From NCBI GenBank assembly GCA_900317555.1, contig ONHF01000001.1:62001-126000 (forward strand): a stretch of DNA of 64,000 nt. The letters run 5' to 3'. Below, piece by piece: positions 33,654-43,316 of the stretch. The number at the start of each line of letters is the position of its first letter. Positions within the stretch are counted from its first letter, which is position 1. This DNA is from an uncultured Lachnospiraceae bacterium (GTDB lineage Bacteria > Bacillota > Clostridia > Lachnospirales > Lachnospiraceae). The notes below the pieces were generated by a model, which was given only the letters and a program-made list of their open reading frames with translations, was not told where the DNA came from and ran no database searches. Both the position numbers and the translations under genes were made by a program.

Positions 33654-35570
33654 ATGCCGGATCTGTCCAGAAATTTCAAATTTGATGAAGAGCTTGAAAA
33701 GCTGCCGAAAAAACCGGGCGTCTATATCATGCGCGACCGCAGCGACGTTATTATCTATATCGGCAAGGCGAAGGTTCTGCATAACCGCGTGCGTTCGTAC
33801 TTCCGCGCCAATATCGGCCGCGGCCCCGCGATCGACAACATGGTGAAGCAGATCGCGTACTTTGAATACATCGTAACCGACACGGAGCTGGAGGCGCTTG
33901 TTCTCGAGAACAACCTGATCAAGGAGCACCGCCCCAAGTACAACACGATGCTCGTGGACGACAAAACATACCCGTATATCAAAGTCACGGTGCAGGAACC
34001 GTATCCGAGGATTCTGTTTTCGCGGACCCGGAAAAAGGACAAGGCAAGATATTTCGGCCCGTTCTTTTCGGGAAACGCGGTGCGCGACACGATCGAGCTT
34101 TTGAACAGAATGTACGGCCTGCGCGACTGCTCAAGGACACTGCCCAAAGACGCGGGCAAGGAGCGGCCGTGCCTCAACTATTACATGAAGCGCTGCTCCG
34201 GCCCCTGTGTGAAGGGAGCAGGCGGTATTTCCGAAGAAGAATACCGCAAAGGCGTGGATCTTGCGCTTGCCTTTCTCTCCGGCAATTATGACCTTGTCCT
34301 CGACGACCTGAAAGCGCACATGGAGAAGGCTTCGGAGGAATTGAATTTCGAGGAGGCTGCGAAGTACCGGGATCTTTTAACTTCGGTACGGCAGATCGCG
34401 CAGAAGCAGAAAATGACCGAAGGAGTTGGCGAAGATAAAGACATCCTCGGAATCGCGATGGATTATGAGAATGCGGACGCGGATGCGGTCGTGCAGACGT
34501 TCTTTATCCGGGACGGACGGATGATCGGACGCGAGCATTTTTACATGAACCATGTCGGCGGCAAAACAAAAGCGCTCATTCTCTCCGAATTCATGAAACA
34601 GTTCTACGCGGGCACGCCTTACATTCCGAAGGTCATCATGCTGCCCGAGGAGATTGAAGACCTTGAAGTTATGGAAGAGTGGCTCTCGATGCGCAAGGAA
34701 CAGAAGGTGCAGATCAGCGTGCCCAGAAAGGGACAGAAAGAGCGCCTTGTAGAGCTCGCGAATGAGAACGCGGCGATCGTTCTCGCAAAAGATACCGAAA
34801 GAATCCGGAGGGAAGAAGGCCGCACGATCGGCGCTGTGAAGGAGGTCGAGGGCTGGCTCGGGCTTTCCGGGGTCGAGCGCATGGAAAGCTATGATATTTC
34901 GAATATCAGCGGCTTCGCAAACGTGGGATCGATGGTCGTCTACGAGAAGGGAAAACCAAAGCGCAGCGATTACCGGAAATTCCGCATCAAAACAGTGGCG
35001 GGTCCGGATGACTACGCCTGCATGCACGAGGTGCTTTCGAGACGATTTTCGCACGGACTGCAGGAGCGCAAGGATCTCGCCGGTCAGGATATGGGCAGCG
35101 AATTCGGAAGCTTCAGCCGTTTCCCGGATCTGATTCTGATGGACGGCGGCAGGGGGCAGGTGAATGTCTGCCTGTCTGTTTTACAGGATCTGGGACTGCA
35201 TATTCCGGTTGCCGGTATGGTCAAGGACGACAATCACAGAACGCGGGGCCTGTATTACAACAACGTGGAGATTCCGATCGATGTGCATTCCGAAGGCTTC
35301 AAGCTGATTACGAGAATCCAGGACGAAACGCACAGGTTCGCGATCGAGTACCACAGGTCTTTGCGGAGCAAAGCGCAGGTACATTCGAGGCTGGACGATA
35401 TTCCGGGCATCGGGGAAGCCAGAAAGAAGGCCCTCATGCGCTCCTTCCGCTCGATTCAGGATATCATGGAGGCGGATGTGGAGACACTCGAGAAGATACC
35501 GGAAATTCCAAGGAGCGCGGCGCAGGCGGTGTATGACTATTTTCATGCGGCGGCGCGGACAAGAGTATGA
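33654..35570 (+). CDS. uvrC: UvrABC system protein C (nucleotide excision repair endonuclease)
   Basis: The incision subunit of nucleotide excision repair. Over 638 residues: the GIY-YIG domain (KPGVYIMRD...IIYIGKA, residues 1-100), a UVR motif (about 205-240) for UvrB contact, the RNase H-like UvrC domain (about 400-550, with SYDISNISG and [10 protein letters not shown]) and a C-terminal helix-hairpin-helix pair ([14 protein letters not shown]). Length normal. AAAGGTG precedes the ATG. It begins the run uvrC-hprK-murB-rapZ-whiA-HPr. Confidence 0.96.
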   Translation: MPDLSRNFKFDEELEKLPKKPGVYIMRDRSDVIIYIGKAKVLHNRVRSYFRANIGRGPAIDNMVKQIAYFEYIVTDTELEALVLENNLIKEHRPKYNTMLVDDKTYPYIKVTVQEPYPRILFSRTRKKDKARYFGPFFSGNAVRDTIELLNRMYGLRDCSRTLPKDAGKERPCLNYYMKRCSGPCVKGAGGISEEEYRKGVDLALAFLSGNYDLVLDDLKAHMEKASEELNFEEAAKYRDLLTSVRQIAQKQKMTEGVGEDKDILGIAMDYENADADAVVQTFFIRDGRMIGREHFYMNHVGGKTKALILSEFMKQFYAGTPYIPKVIMLPEEIEDLEVMEEWLSMRKEQKVQISVPRKGQKERLVELANENAAIVLAKDTERIRREEGRTIGAVKEVEGWLGLSGVERMESYDISNISGFANVGSMVVYEKGKPKRSDYRKFRIKTVAGPDDYACMHEVLSRRFSHGLQERKDLAGQDMGSEFGSFSRFPDLILMDGGRGQVNVCLSVLQDLGLHIPVAGMVKDDNHRTRGLYYNNVEIPIDVHSEGFKLITRIQDETHRFAIEYHRSLRSKAQVHSRLDDIPGIGEARKKALMRSFRSIQDIMEADVETLEKIPEIPRSAAQAVYDYFHAAARTRV

Positions 35571-35643
35571 TAGTATAAAAATGACGGCGGGTCCGCAAAC
35601 ACGGCCCGCAGGGCGGCAGGAACAGGATACGGGGGAGGCAGCC

Positions 35644-36588
35644 ATGGCAAGCGTGAAATTAGGGGAAGTCATCGAGAAGGAAAAACTCCGGAATCTGACA
35701 CCGGAAATTGATATCTCCGGAATCAAGATCAAACAGCCGGACGTCAACCGGCCGGCTGTGCAGCTGACGGGGTATTTTGAGCATTTTGACGCGATCCGGA
35801 TTCAGATCATCGGCTTCGTGGAACACTCCTATATGCAGAACATGCCGCTTGAAATGAAAGAGCGCATTTACAAAAAGATGCTTTCGATGGGCGAGCCCTG
35901 CGTGATCTTCTGCAGAGAGCTGACGCCGGATGAAATCTTTATCAAGTACGCGAGACTGAACAATGTGCCGATTCTTCAGACCAAGCAGTCGACTTCCGTT
36001 TTCATGGCGGAACTGATCCGCTGGCTGAATGTACGGCTCGCGCCGAGCATTTCGATCCACGGCGTTCTGGTCGATGTATACGGCGAAGGCGTCCTGATTA
36101 CAGGCGAGAGCGGCATCGGCAAATCCGAGGCAGCTCTGGAACTGATCAAGCGCGGCCACCGTCTCGTTTCGGATGATGTGGTCGAAATCCGCAAGATCTC
36201 TGAAGAGACACTCGTAGGGTCTGCGCCCGACATCACACGGCACTTTATCGAGCTGCGCGGCATCGGCATTATTGATGTCAAGACGCTGTTCGGCGTATCC
36301 AGCGTCCGTGACAGCTCGAACATTGATCTTGTGATTCAGCTCGAAGAATGGGACAAAGACAAGGAATATGACCGACTCGGGCTCGAGGAGGAATATACGG
36401 AATATCTCGGAAACCGGGTTGTCTGCCACCGGCTTCCGGTGCGGCCCGGCAGAAATCTCGCGATTATTGTAGAAGCGGCCGCGGTGAATCACAGGCAGAA
36501 AATGATGGGCTACAACGCAGCGCAGGAACTTTACAACCGTGTCCAGCACGCGCTGCAGACCAAACGGGAAGACGATGACGATGAATGA
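35644..36588 (+). CDS. hprK: HPr kinase/phosphorylase
   Basis: Phosphorylates and dephosphorylates HPr at Ser46 and is the sensor of carbon catabolite control in Firmicutes. The 314-residue protein has an N-terminal MurF-like domain (1-130) and a C-terminal kinase domain with P-loop GESGIGKSE (about 153), VSDDVVEI and the HPrK signature ELRGIGIIDV. The ATG at 35644 follows GGGAGG; longer frames upstream are not supported. It overlaps murB by eight bases. Its likely substrates are the two HPr-like proteins at 39424 and 57239. Confidence 0.95.
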   Translation: MASVKLGEVIEKEKLRNLTPEIDISGIKIKQPDVNRPAVQLTGYFEHFDAIRIQIIGFVEHSYMQNMPLEMKERIYKKMLSMGEPCVIFCRELTPDEIFIKYARLNNVPILQTKQSTSVFMAELIRWLNVRLAPSISIHGVLVDVYGEGVLITGESGIGKSEAALELIKRGHRLVSDDVVEIRKISEETLVGSAPDITRHFIELRGIGIIDVKTLFGVSSVRDSSNIDLVIQLEEWDKDKEYDRLGLEEEYTEYLGNRVVCHRLPVRPGRNLAIIVEAAAVNHRQKMMGYNAAQELYNRVQHALQTKREDDDDE

Positions 36589-37564
36589 ATTACAGATACT
36601 CGCGCAGCAGCTGAAAGAGGTTCTTGGTGAAGAAAGCGTGCTGTGCCGGGAACCGATGCGGCGGCACTGCTCGTTTCAATGCGGCGGCCCGGCGGACCTT
36701 CTGGTCTATGTGTCCGAACTGGATGCGCTCCGGAAAGCAATCGCACTCTTACAGGCCGCAGGAGAACCTTTTTATATCCTCGGCAGAGGAACGAATCTGC
36801 TGGTCGCGGACAAGGGCTACAGAGGCTGCATCATCACGATGACACGGCGGGGCAGCCTTCCTCTGACGGACACGACGGCGCTTGCGGAAGCCGCGGATGA
36901 GGACGGCAGTGCTCCCCTTTATGCGGTGAGAACTGACGGCTGCAGGGTTATTGCGGGTGCCGGCGCTTCTCTTTCGGCAGCCGCGGGTGCAGCGTACAGA
37001 AACGGACTCGGCGGCCTTGCATTCGCGGCCGGCATTCCCGGTTCTGTCGGCGGCGGCCTTGTCATGAACGCGGGCGCTTACGGCGGCGAGATGAAGCAGG
37101 TCGTGGAGCAGGTGCAGATTCTTATGCCGGACGGAACGCTCAAGGCATTTTCAAAGGATGAGATGGAATTCGGGTACCGGACCAGCATCCTTAAAACGAA
37201 CGGCGGGGTTGCGGCCTGCGCTGTTTTTTCGCTGCAGAAGGAAGACCCTGCGGAAATCGCGGCGCAGATGGCAGATTTCGCAAATCGCAGGAGAAGCAGG
37301 CAGCCGCTCGAATATCCAAGCGCCGGCAGTACGTTCAAACGGCCGGAAGGGTATTTTGCGGGGAAACTGATTTCGGACGCGGGACTTCGCGGATTTACAA
37401 TCGGCGGCGCGCAGGTTTCCGATAAGCATGCAGGGTTTGTGATTAATAAAAACGGAGCGAGCGCGGCCGATGTACGCGCGGTCATAGAGGCTGTGCAGCA
37501 GAAGGTCATGGAGAGGGCCGGCGTACGCCTTGAGCGGGAAGTAATCTTTCTGGGAGATTTCTGA
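36581..37564 (+). CDS. murB: UDP-N-acetylenolpyruvoylglucosamine reductase
   Basis: An FAD enzyme reducing UDP-GlcNAc-enolpyruvate to UDP-MurNAc in peptidoglycan synthesis. Over 327 residues it shows ILGRGTNLLVAD, the FAD-binding GLAFAAGIPGSVGGGLVMNAGAYGGE region, YRTSIL and the catalytic GSTFKRPEGYFAGKLI. About 25 additional residues between the first and second motifs (about 88-112) appear as an insertion. The start is the second of two ATGs inside the hprK end, chosen for spacing to a weak GGGAAG site. Its stop overlaps the rapZ start (TGATG). Confidence 0.93.
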   Translation: MNELQILAQQLKEVLGEESVLCREPMRRHCSFQCGGPADLLVYVSELDALRKAIALLQAAGEPFYILGRGTNLLVADKGYRGCIITMTRRGSLPLTDTTALAEAADEDGSAPLYAVRTDGCRVIAGAGASLSAAAGAAYRNGLGGLAFAAGIPGSVGGGLVMNAGAYGGEMKQVVEQVQILMPDGTLKAFSKDEMEFGYRTSILKTNGGVAACAVFSLQKEDPAEIAAQMADFANRRRSRQPLEYPSAGSTFKRPEGYFAGKLISDAGLRGFTIGGAQVSDKHAGFVINKNGASAADVRAVIEAVQQKVMERAGVRLEREVIFLGDF

Positions 37565-38424
37565 TGAGATTTGTCGTTGTTACGGGAATGAGCGGCGGCG
37601 GAAAGGCCACTGCGATCAAGATGCTCGAAGACGAAGGGTATTACTGCGTGGACAATCTTCCGGTGCGGCTGATTGACAAGTTCATGGAACTGGTCTTCAT
37701 GCCCGGAAGCGAGATCACAAAGGTTGTTCTGGGACTCGATGTGCGTTCGGACAAGCCCTTCCAGTATGTGGACGAGGTGCTGACGAAGCTGCGCCAGCAG
37801 GGATACAAGTATGAAATCCTGTTTATGGACGCGAGCGACGAAGTCCTGATCAAACGTTACAAAGAGTCGCGCAGAGCGCATCCGCTTGCGCCGGAAGGCC
37901 GTGTCGAGGACGGAATCCGTAAGGAGAGGGAAATCTTAAAGGACATCAAGTCCAAGTCGGATTATGTCATTGATACTTCGAGGCTTTTAACCAGAGAACT
38001 CAAGCAGGAGCTGATCAGGATTTTTCAGGAGAACAAGCACTATAATTCGCTGATGATTTCAGTGACATCGTTCGGCTTCAAGTACGGGATACCATCGGAT
38101 GCTGATCTGGTTTTCGATGTGCGGTTTCTGCCGAATCCGTACTATATTGACGAACTCAAGCACCAGACCGGCAACGACAAGCCGGTGCAGGACTACGTGA
38201 AGTCTTTCCCGCAGACAAAGGAATTCATGGACAAGCTGGTCGATATGATCACGTTCCTGATTCCCAATTATGTGAAGGAAGGCAAGAACCAGCTGGTCAT
38301 CGCGATCGGCTGCACGGGCGGAAGGCACAGAAGCGTAACGCTTGCGAACGAGCTGTATGAACGGCTGAAGGACAAAGGTGATTACGGAATCAAGCTTTAC
38401 CACCGCGACATCTCGAACGGTTAA
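37564..38424 (+). CDS. rapZ: RNase adapter / nucleotide-binding protein RapZ (YvcJ)
   Basis: A P-loop protein that in Gram-negatives adapts small RNAs to RNase E and in Bacillus (YvcJ) hydrolyses GTP. The 286-residue protein has the normal two-part structure, with the C-terminal IGCTGGRHRSVTLANEL motif. The Walker A reads GMSGGGKAT, so alanine replaces the usual Ser/Thr directly after the lysine, although a Thr follows. It is coupled to murB (TGATG) and followed after four bases by whiA, the usual clostridial order. Confidence 0.94.
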   Translation: MRFVVVTGMSGGGKATAIKMLEDEGYYCVDNLPVRLIDKFMELVFMPGSEITKVVLGLDVRSDKPFQYVDEVLTKLRQQGYKYEILFMDASDEVLIKRYKESRRAHPLAPEGRVEDGIRKEREILKDIKSKSDYVIDTSRLLTRELKQELIRIFQENKHYNSLMISVTSFGFKYGIPSDADLVFDVRFLPNPYYIDELKHQTGNDKPVQDYVKSFPQTKEFMDKLVDMITFLIPNYVKEGKNQLVIAIGCTGGRHRSVTLANELYERLKDKGDYGIKLYHRDISNG

Positions 38425-38428
38425 TGCC

Positions 38429-39391
38429 ATGTCTTTCTCAACAGAAGCCAAAACAGAACTGAACGCACATCTCCCCGCATCCCGCGCCGAAGCGCTGGCG
38501 GGAGCCGCGGCAATTCTGGGCTGTATCGGAAGCTATGATGCAGACCCGGACGGCAGGATACGTTTTCTTCTGCAGACAGACAATCCGCTGCCCATGATTC
38601 GGGTCTTTACATTAATTCAAAAAATAGATAATATTAATCTCGAATTTGTCACAGACGGACAACCGAGGGCCGCCGCTTCTCGTTTTTCGATGGAACAGGT
38701 GCTGCGGGAGGACAAAATCAGGGAATATGCGTTTGCTGCCGGACTCTGCGATGCGCAGGGGAATCCGCTTTCAGAGACGGGACGTGCGGCGGACGCTGTT
38801 TTGCGTTCCCGTAAATGCGTCCGCTCTTATATTGAAAATCTGTTTCTATGTGTCGGACAGGTAAGCGATCCGGAGAAGGAATATCATCTGGAATTTGCGT
38901 GCGGCCGGCCCGCGCAGGCGGAGCTTGTGCTGGATCTGCTGCAAACTTTTGGAATACAGGCAAAGAGCGCGCGGCGTAGAAGCCGCTTTGTCATTTATAT
39001 GACAGAAGCCGGCAGTATCGCGGACACGCTGAATCTGATGGGAGCCAGCGTCTGTGCGATGAAGCTTGAGAATTCCAGAATCCTCAAGCAGGTGCGCGGC
39101 GATGTCAACCGCAAGGTGAACTGCGAGACCGCCAATATCCGGAAATCCGTTTCGGCCGCGCAGCGGCAGCTGGAGGATATCCGGTTTCTCATAGAAAAAG
39201 GCGCGCTTTCCGGACTCCCGGAACCGCTGCAGGAAATTGCACGGAAAAGGGCAGCCCATCCGGAAATTTCGCTGACGGAGCTTGGAGCGCTGCTGGAACC
39301 ACCGGTCGGAAAATCCGGCGTCAACCACAGGCTGCGGAAATTGTCGGAAATTGCCGGGAAGATCAGGAGAGAAACACCGGCAGAGGAGTAG
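38429..39391 (+). CDS. whiA: DNA-binding protein WhiA
   Basis: A 320-residue WhiA homologue: an N-terminal homing-endonuclease-derived (LAGLIDADG-like) domain and a C-terminal helix-turn-helix (about 270-315, HPEISLTELGALLEPPVGKSGVNHRL). In Gram-positives it influences division and chromosome segregation. The ATG at 38429 begins MSFSTEAKTEL, the family-typical start; its ribosome site is weak, so translation probably depends on coupling to rapZ four bases upstream. Confidence 0.94.
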   Translation: MSFSTEAKTELNAHLPASRAEALAGAAAILGCIGSYDADPDGRIRFLLQTDNPLPMIRVFTLIQKIDNINLEFVTDGQPRAAASRFSMEQVLREDKIREYAFAAGLCDAQGNPLSETGRAADAVLRSRKCVRSYIENLFLCVGQVSDPEKEYHLEFACGRPAQAELVLDLLQTFGIQAKSARRRSRFVIYMTEAGSIADTLNLMGASVCAMKLENSRILKQVRGDVNRKVNCETANIRKSVSAAQRQLEDIRFLIEKGALSGLPEPLQEIARKRAAHPEISLTELGALLEPPVGKSGVNHRLRKLSEIAGKIRRETPAEE

Positions 39392-39423
39392 TCAGAAGGA
39401 GCCTGGCTCCGGGAGGACATATT

Positions 39424-39690
39424 ATGACTAAAAAATCTATGATTATCGCGATCAAAGGAGGGCTCGAAGCCCGGCCGGTTGCCGAACTGGTGCAGGTTGC
39501 CAGCAAGTACAACAGCCGCGTGTATATCGAGCTGGGAACCAAGCGTGTAAACGCGAAAAGCATTATGGGTATGATGTCTCTGGAACTGGATAACGGAGAT
39601 GAAATGACGGTTTCCGCGGACGGGAACGACGAGAATGAGGCGATCGGAGAGATCGAGGCATTTATCACAGGCAATCGCGGCCTGAAATAA
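39424..39690 (+). CDS. HPr-family (Crh-like) protein lacking His15
   Basis: An 88-residue HPr fold. The active-site loop reads GLEARPVAELVQVAS: the phosphorylatable His15 of HPr is replaced by Glu, so it cannot accept phosphate from enzyme I. The Ser46 region NAKSIMGMMSLEL is intact and is the target of HPr kinase, whose gene is three genes upstream. This resembles Crh of Bacillus, which also lacks His15 and sits beside whiA. It probably acts in catabolite regulation only. GGAGG precedes the ATG. Confidence 0.9.
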   Translation: MTKKSMIIAIKGGLEARPVAELVQVASKYNSRVYIELGTKRVNAKSIMGMMSLELDNGDEMTVSADGNDENEAIGEIEAFITGNRGLK

Positions 39691-39704
39691 TTTTAAAAAG
39701 CCTC

Positions 39705-39733
39705 TTGCATTCAGCGCGTCAACGTATTAAAAT
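39705..39733 (+). promoter_or_regulatory. Promoter of the Trp T-box leader
   Basis: TTGCAT (39705-39710), a 17-base spacer and TAAAAT (39728-39733) lie about 20 bases before the first conserved T-box stem. Confidence 0.65.
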
Positions 39734-39749
39734 GCAACTAATTTCATAA

Positions 39750-40039
39750 ATCAAACCGACGAGAAAGAGTAGTAAGCAGCAGGCGAAATGACAGAGAGCG
39801 GCCGATGATGGAAACGCCGTATGGAACCGGATGCCGAATGGACTTTTGAGGGCAGCCCGAGGCAGCGGAAATCAGGAAGCTGCGGTAGGCGCTGACGGGA
39901 ACCGAACCCGTGATCAATCCGGAGCGCATGATAGTGCGTGCAGAGTGGGCAGCTTAGCCAAACTGAGTGGTACCGCGTTAATTTACTTTGAAGAAGTATA
40001 TTGGCGTCTCAGGAACAAACGTTCCTGAGACGCTTTTTT
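39750..40039 (+). promoter_or_regulatory. T-box riboswitch, tryptophan-specific, controlling the TrpXYZ-type importer
   Basis: The leader contains the 5' AGTAGTAAG-type element near 39767, a specifier candidate GAA-TGG-A with UGG (Trp) at 39839-39841, the conserved T-box TGAGTGGTACCGCG (39964-39977) and a terminator at its end. Uncharged tRNA-Trp would pair with the specifier and T-box and allow read-through. The downstream ABC genes belong to the TrpXYZ type, in agreement with a Trp specifier. Confidence 0.88.
40004..40039 (+). terminator. T-box terminator hairpin
   Basis: A perfect 13-bp stem, GCGTCTCAGGAAC (40004-40016) with its complement (40021-40033), around AAAC, is followed by six T (40034-40039). 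This is the regulated terminator of the T-box. Confidence 0.9.
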
Positions 40040-40129
40040 CATTGCAGCGGACGCGGCCGGTTCACCGGAACGCGGCGAGGGGAAAGGCCTTTCAGGGACA
40101 GGCGAAATGCATGTCGAAAGGAGAACATT

Positions 40130-41281
40130 ATGAAAAACAACATGAGAAAGATCGTGACGGCAGTTCTGGCAGCAGGTATGAGCGCGGCGCTCTTTACAGG
40201 CTGCGGCTCTTCCGGAAATGCGGCGAAGCAGGACACCGCTTCTACCGAAGCCGGGGCAGCGGAGACGGTGCAGAACGAGGCGCCTGCATCCGAAGCCTCT
40301 TCGGAAAGCACAGGGGCATCTTCACAGGGAAACGGCGGTTCCTATAAGGTCGGTATCGTGCAGTTCATGGACCACGCTTCCTTAAACCAGATTACGGAGA
40401 GCGCGGAGGCGGAGCTTGATGCCAGAGCAGCAGAGCTCGGTGTAACATTTGATTATAAGGACTATTTCTTCAACGGACAGGGCGACGCGACCACACTGAA
40501 CCAGATTGCGGCAGAGCTGAAATCCGACAAGGTGGACGCTGTCATCGCTATTGCGACACCGGCAGCGCAGATTGTGCAGTCTGCATTTGAGGGAACGGAT
40601 ACGCCGATCATTTTCTCGGCGGTTACAGATCCTGTCGGCGCCGGCCTTGCGGCTTCCATGGACGCGCCAGGAGCCAACATTACAGGCACTTCAGACGCAC
40701 TCAACACAAACGCAATCATGAATCTGATCCTAGCGCAGAAACCGGAGGCTTCCAAAATCGGTCTCCTGTATTCCAAGAGCGAGGATGCTTCGAAGCAGGC
40801 AATCGAGGACGCAAAGAAGTTTCTGGACGAGAAGAAGATTGCCTATGTGAAAAAATCAGGCACAACCACCGAAGAAGTCAGCTCCGCGGCAGATGCGCTG
40901 ATCGCGGAAGGGGTTGACGCCGTCTTCACTCCGACGGACAATACCATTATGAACGCCGAGCTGGCCATCTATGAAAAGTTCATCAAAGCCGGCATTCCGC
41001 ACTACGCGGGAGCGGATTCCTTCGCGTTAAACGGCGCGTTCCTCGGCTTTGGCATCAATTACAAGGACCTTGGAAAAGCGACCGCAGACATGACCGCGGA
41101 TATTCTGGCGGGCGGCGCGAAGCCGGCGTCGACGCCGGTGCAGACGTTTGACAACGGCATCGCGACAATCAATACAGATACAGCGGAAGCGCTCGGTATT
41201 GATCTTACAAAGACGGAAGCGGCGTTCAAGCCGTTCTGCTCCGGCATTGTGGAGACAAAAACCGCGAAGAGCTTCGACTGA
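40130..41281 (+). CDS. ABC transporter substrate-binding lipoprotein (TrpX-like)
   Basis: A 383-residue extracellular receptor of the ABC_sub_bind family. A signal sequence with lipobox LFTGC is followed by a Ser/Ala/Glu-rich linker (about 30-75), then the periplasmic-binding fold beginning KVGIVQFMDHASLNQI. VIAIATPAAQ and GADSFALNGA are typical. Family members behind Trp T-boxes are assigned to tryptophan uptake. AAAGGAG precedes the ATG at 40130. It is the first gene of a three-gene ABC operon. Confidence 0.9.
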   Translation: MKNNMRKIVTAVLAAGMSAALFTGCGSSGNAAKQDTASTEAGAAETVQNEAPASEASSESTGASSQGNGGSYKVGIVQFMDHASLNQITESAEAELDARAAELGVTFDYKDYFFNGQGDATTLNQIAAELKSDKVDAVIAIATPAAQIVQSAFEGTDTPIIFSAVTDPVGAGLAASMDAPGANITGTSDALNTNAIMNLILAQKPEASKIGLLYSKSEDASKQAIEDAKKFLDEKKIAYVKKSGTTTEEVSSAADALIAEGVDAVFTPTDNTIMNAELAIYEKFIKAGIPHYAGADSFALNGAFLGFGINYKDLGKATADMTADILAGGAKPASTPVQTFDNGIATINTDTAEALGIDLTKTEAAFKPFCSGIVETKTAKSFD

Positions 41282-41316
41282 CGGATTGCTGCAGATTTTT
41301 CATATTACATAATGAT

Positions 41317-41356
41317 GGCGCCCGCACCGGCGCATGAGAGCCGGTGCGCAGGCGCC
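41317..41356 (+). other. Hairpin between the binding-protein and permease genes
   Basis: GGCGCC and GCACCGGC (41317-41331) pair with GCCGGTGC and GGCGCC (41340-41356). No T tract follows. Such stems after the first gene of an ABC operon often protect the upstream mRNA and give the binding protein higher expression. Confidence 0.5.
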
Positions 41357-41385
41357 TTCCACTGGTTTTACGGGGGGCGTGACGC

Positions 41386-42339
41386 ATGGGATTTTTAACA
41401 CCGGAAATTATACAGACGGCGCTTGAGGTAGGCCTGATCTACGCGCTGATTGCGCTGTCGCTGTTTATCAGCTTCAGCATTCTGAATATCTGCGACCTGT
41501 CAACCGACGGCTGCTATACACTGGGCTGCGCGGTCGGCGCGATTTGCACGATCGCGGGGCATCCGGTGCTGGGCATCTTCGCGGCAATGCTTGCGGGAGC
41601 GTGTTCCGGCTTTGTTACGGCATTTCTTCAGACCGTTCTCGGCGTTCCGAGCATTCTGGCCGGCATTATCGTGAATACAGGGCTCTATACGATCAACCTC
41701 ATGGTCATGGGATTTTCCTCCAACCTTTCGATTTTCGGAACGGACACGGTTTTCTCTTTAATGGGATCTCTTTTCTCGTCGCCGTTCTGGATCACGTGGA
41801 ACCGGCTCCTTCTGCTGCTTCTGATCGTGGCGGTCATTTGTGTTCTGCTGCATCTGTTTTTGCGGACAAGGCTCGGACTTTCGATCCGCGCGACCGGAGA
41901 TTCTCTGCCGATGGTACGCGCATCTTCGATCAATCCCGCGTTTACAATTACGGTCGGTCTCTGCGTATCGAACTCGCTGACCGGGCTTGCGGGATCCCTG
42001 ATCGCCCAGTACAACAAGATGAGTGACATAAATCTGGGGACCGGCATGGTGACGATCGCGCTCGCTTCGCTGATTATCGGTGAGACCTTGTTTGGCAGGG
42101 GAAAGATGTTTGTCCGCATTATCGGCGTCGTAGCGGGCGCTGTTTTGTACCGCTTTATCATGGCTGTTGCGCTTCGGCTGAATGTTCCGACCGAAGCGTT
42201 CAAGCTTGTTTCGGCAGTCATTGTCGCGGCCGCGATTGCCGCGCCCGCCGCGAAAAACATGATCCGCTTCCGGATGAAAGTCAGTGCCGCGAGAAAAAGA
42301 CGGCGTGCCGAAGAGAAAGGGGGCAGTGGTTCGTGCTGA
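41386..42339 (+). CDS. ABC transporter permease (TrpY-like)
   Basis: A 317-residue inner-membrane permease of the branched-chain-type (BPD_transp_2) family with about eight to ten helices. ICDLSTDGCYTLG, GVPSILAGIIVNTGLYTINL and LGLSIRATGDSLPMVRASSIN are conserved in the TrpY-like subgroup. The C terminus is a basic Arg/Lys tail. A GGGGGG-type ribosome site precedes the ATG. Its stop overlaps the start of the ATPase gene. Confidence 0.9.
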   Translation: MGFLTPEIIQTALEVGLIYALIALSLFISFSILNICDLSTDGCYTLGCAVGAICTIAGHPVLGIFAAMLAGACSGFVTAFLQTVLGVPSILAGIIVNTGLYTINLMVMGFSSNLSIFGTDTVFSLMGSLFSSPFWITWNRLLLLLLIVAVICVLLHLFLRTRLGLSIRATGDSLPMVRASSINPAFTITVGLCVSNSLTGLAGSLIAQYNKMSDINLGTGMVTIALASLIIGETLFGRGKMFVRIIGVVAGAVLYRFIMAVALRLNVPTEAFKLVSAVIVAAAIAAPAAKNMIRFRMKVSAARKRRRAEEKGGSGSC

Positions 42340-43169
42340 AGATTACAGAGATTTCCAAAACATTCAATCAGGGAACCATCAATGAGAAGCGTGCGCTGTG
42401 CAAAGTCAGTCTGACAATGCAGGACGGCGATTTCGCGACTATCGTCGGATCGAACGGTGCGGGCAAGTCGACGCTGTTCAACGCGATCGCAGGTACCTTT
42501 ATTACAGATGAAGGTTCGATCATTCTGGATGGTAAAGACATTACGTTTGAAAAAGAGCACCGCCGCAGCCGTATGATCGGAAGACTCTTTCAGGACCCGC
42601 TCATGGGAACGGCGCCGCACATGTCGATCGAGGAGAACCTTTCGGTCGCGTATCTGCGGGCTTCCGCGGAGAAAACATCGTTTTTCGGTAAGATTGCGCA
42701 GGATTTCACCGGAATTACAGCGAAGGAGCGCAAGGTGTTCCGCGAAAAGCTGTCTCTTTTAAACATGGGACTTGAAGACCGGATGGAAAATCCGGTGGGA
42801 CTTTTGTCCGGCGGACAAAGGCAGGCGCTGACACTTTTGATGGCGACCATCGTAACGCCGAGGCTCCTTCTTCTGGACGAGCATACGGCCGCACTGGATC
42901 CTGCAACGGCGGATAAAGTGCTGGATCTGACAAAGAGAGTTGTACAGGAGAAAAACATCACCTGCCTGATGATCACCCACAACATGAAACAGGCGCTGGA
43001 GCTTGGAAACCGGACGCTGATGATGGACAGCGGACGCATTATTCTGGACATTCAGGGCGAGGAACGAAAACACACAAGTGTTGAAGACCTTCTGGAGCTG
43101 TTCGCGAAAAACGCGGGCGCCGCGCTGGACAACGACAGAATCCTGCTTTCGAGTGAAAAGGCAGTTTAG
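42333..43169 (+). CDS. ABC transporter ATP-binding protein (TrpZ-like)
   Basis: The 278-residue ATPase of the importer. Walker A GSNGAGKST, signature LLSGGQRQA, Walker B LLLLDEHTAALDP with His after the catalytic Glu as in this subfamily, and ITHNM as the H-loop. The GTG start at 42333 follows AAAGGGGG and overlaps the permease stop by seven bases. The operon ends at a hairpin at 43271. Confidence 0.9.
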   Translation: MLKITEISKTFNQGTINEKRALCKVSLTMQDGDFATIVGSNGAGKSTLFNAIAGTFITDEGSIILDGKDITFEKEHRRSRMIGRLFQDPLMGTAPHMSIEENLSVAYLRASAEKTSFFGKIAQDFTGITAKERKVFREKLSLLNMGLEDRMENPVGLLSGGQRQALTLLMATIVTPRLLLLDEHTAALDPATADKVLDLTKRVVQEKNITCLMITHNMKQALELGNRTLMMDSGRIILDIQGEERKHTSVEDLLELFAKNAGAALDNDRILLSSEKAV

Positions 43170-43270
43170 AGCCGGCGGCCTGATGCTTCGCATGGGAACG
43201 GCGCAGAACTGCAAACGGGGGAGGACGCAGAGCCGCGAAGGAATGATCTGGATTTGCGAGGGAACATAAA

Positions 43271-43306
43271 AAAGGCTGTGAAGAACATCTGCTCTTCACA
43301 GCCTTT
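43271..43306 (+). terminator. Terminator after the TrpXYZ-type operon
   Basis: A perfect 14-bp stem (43271-43284 with 43293-43306) ends in CCTTT. The T-rich side is better on the minus strand, so it can act in both directions. Confidence 0.7.
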
Positions 43307-43316
43307 GTGTTATCTT

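Noticed and set aside
40001..40129. N-terminal extension of the TrpX-like protein into the T-box terminator
   Set aside because: It would start inside the terminator hairpin; the signal peptide and AAAGGAG site define the start at 40130.
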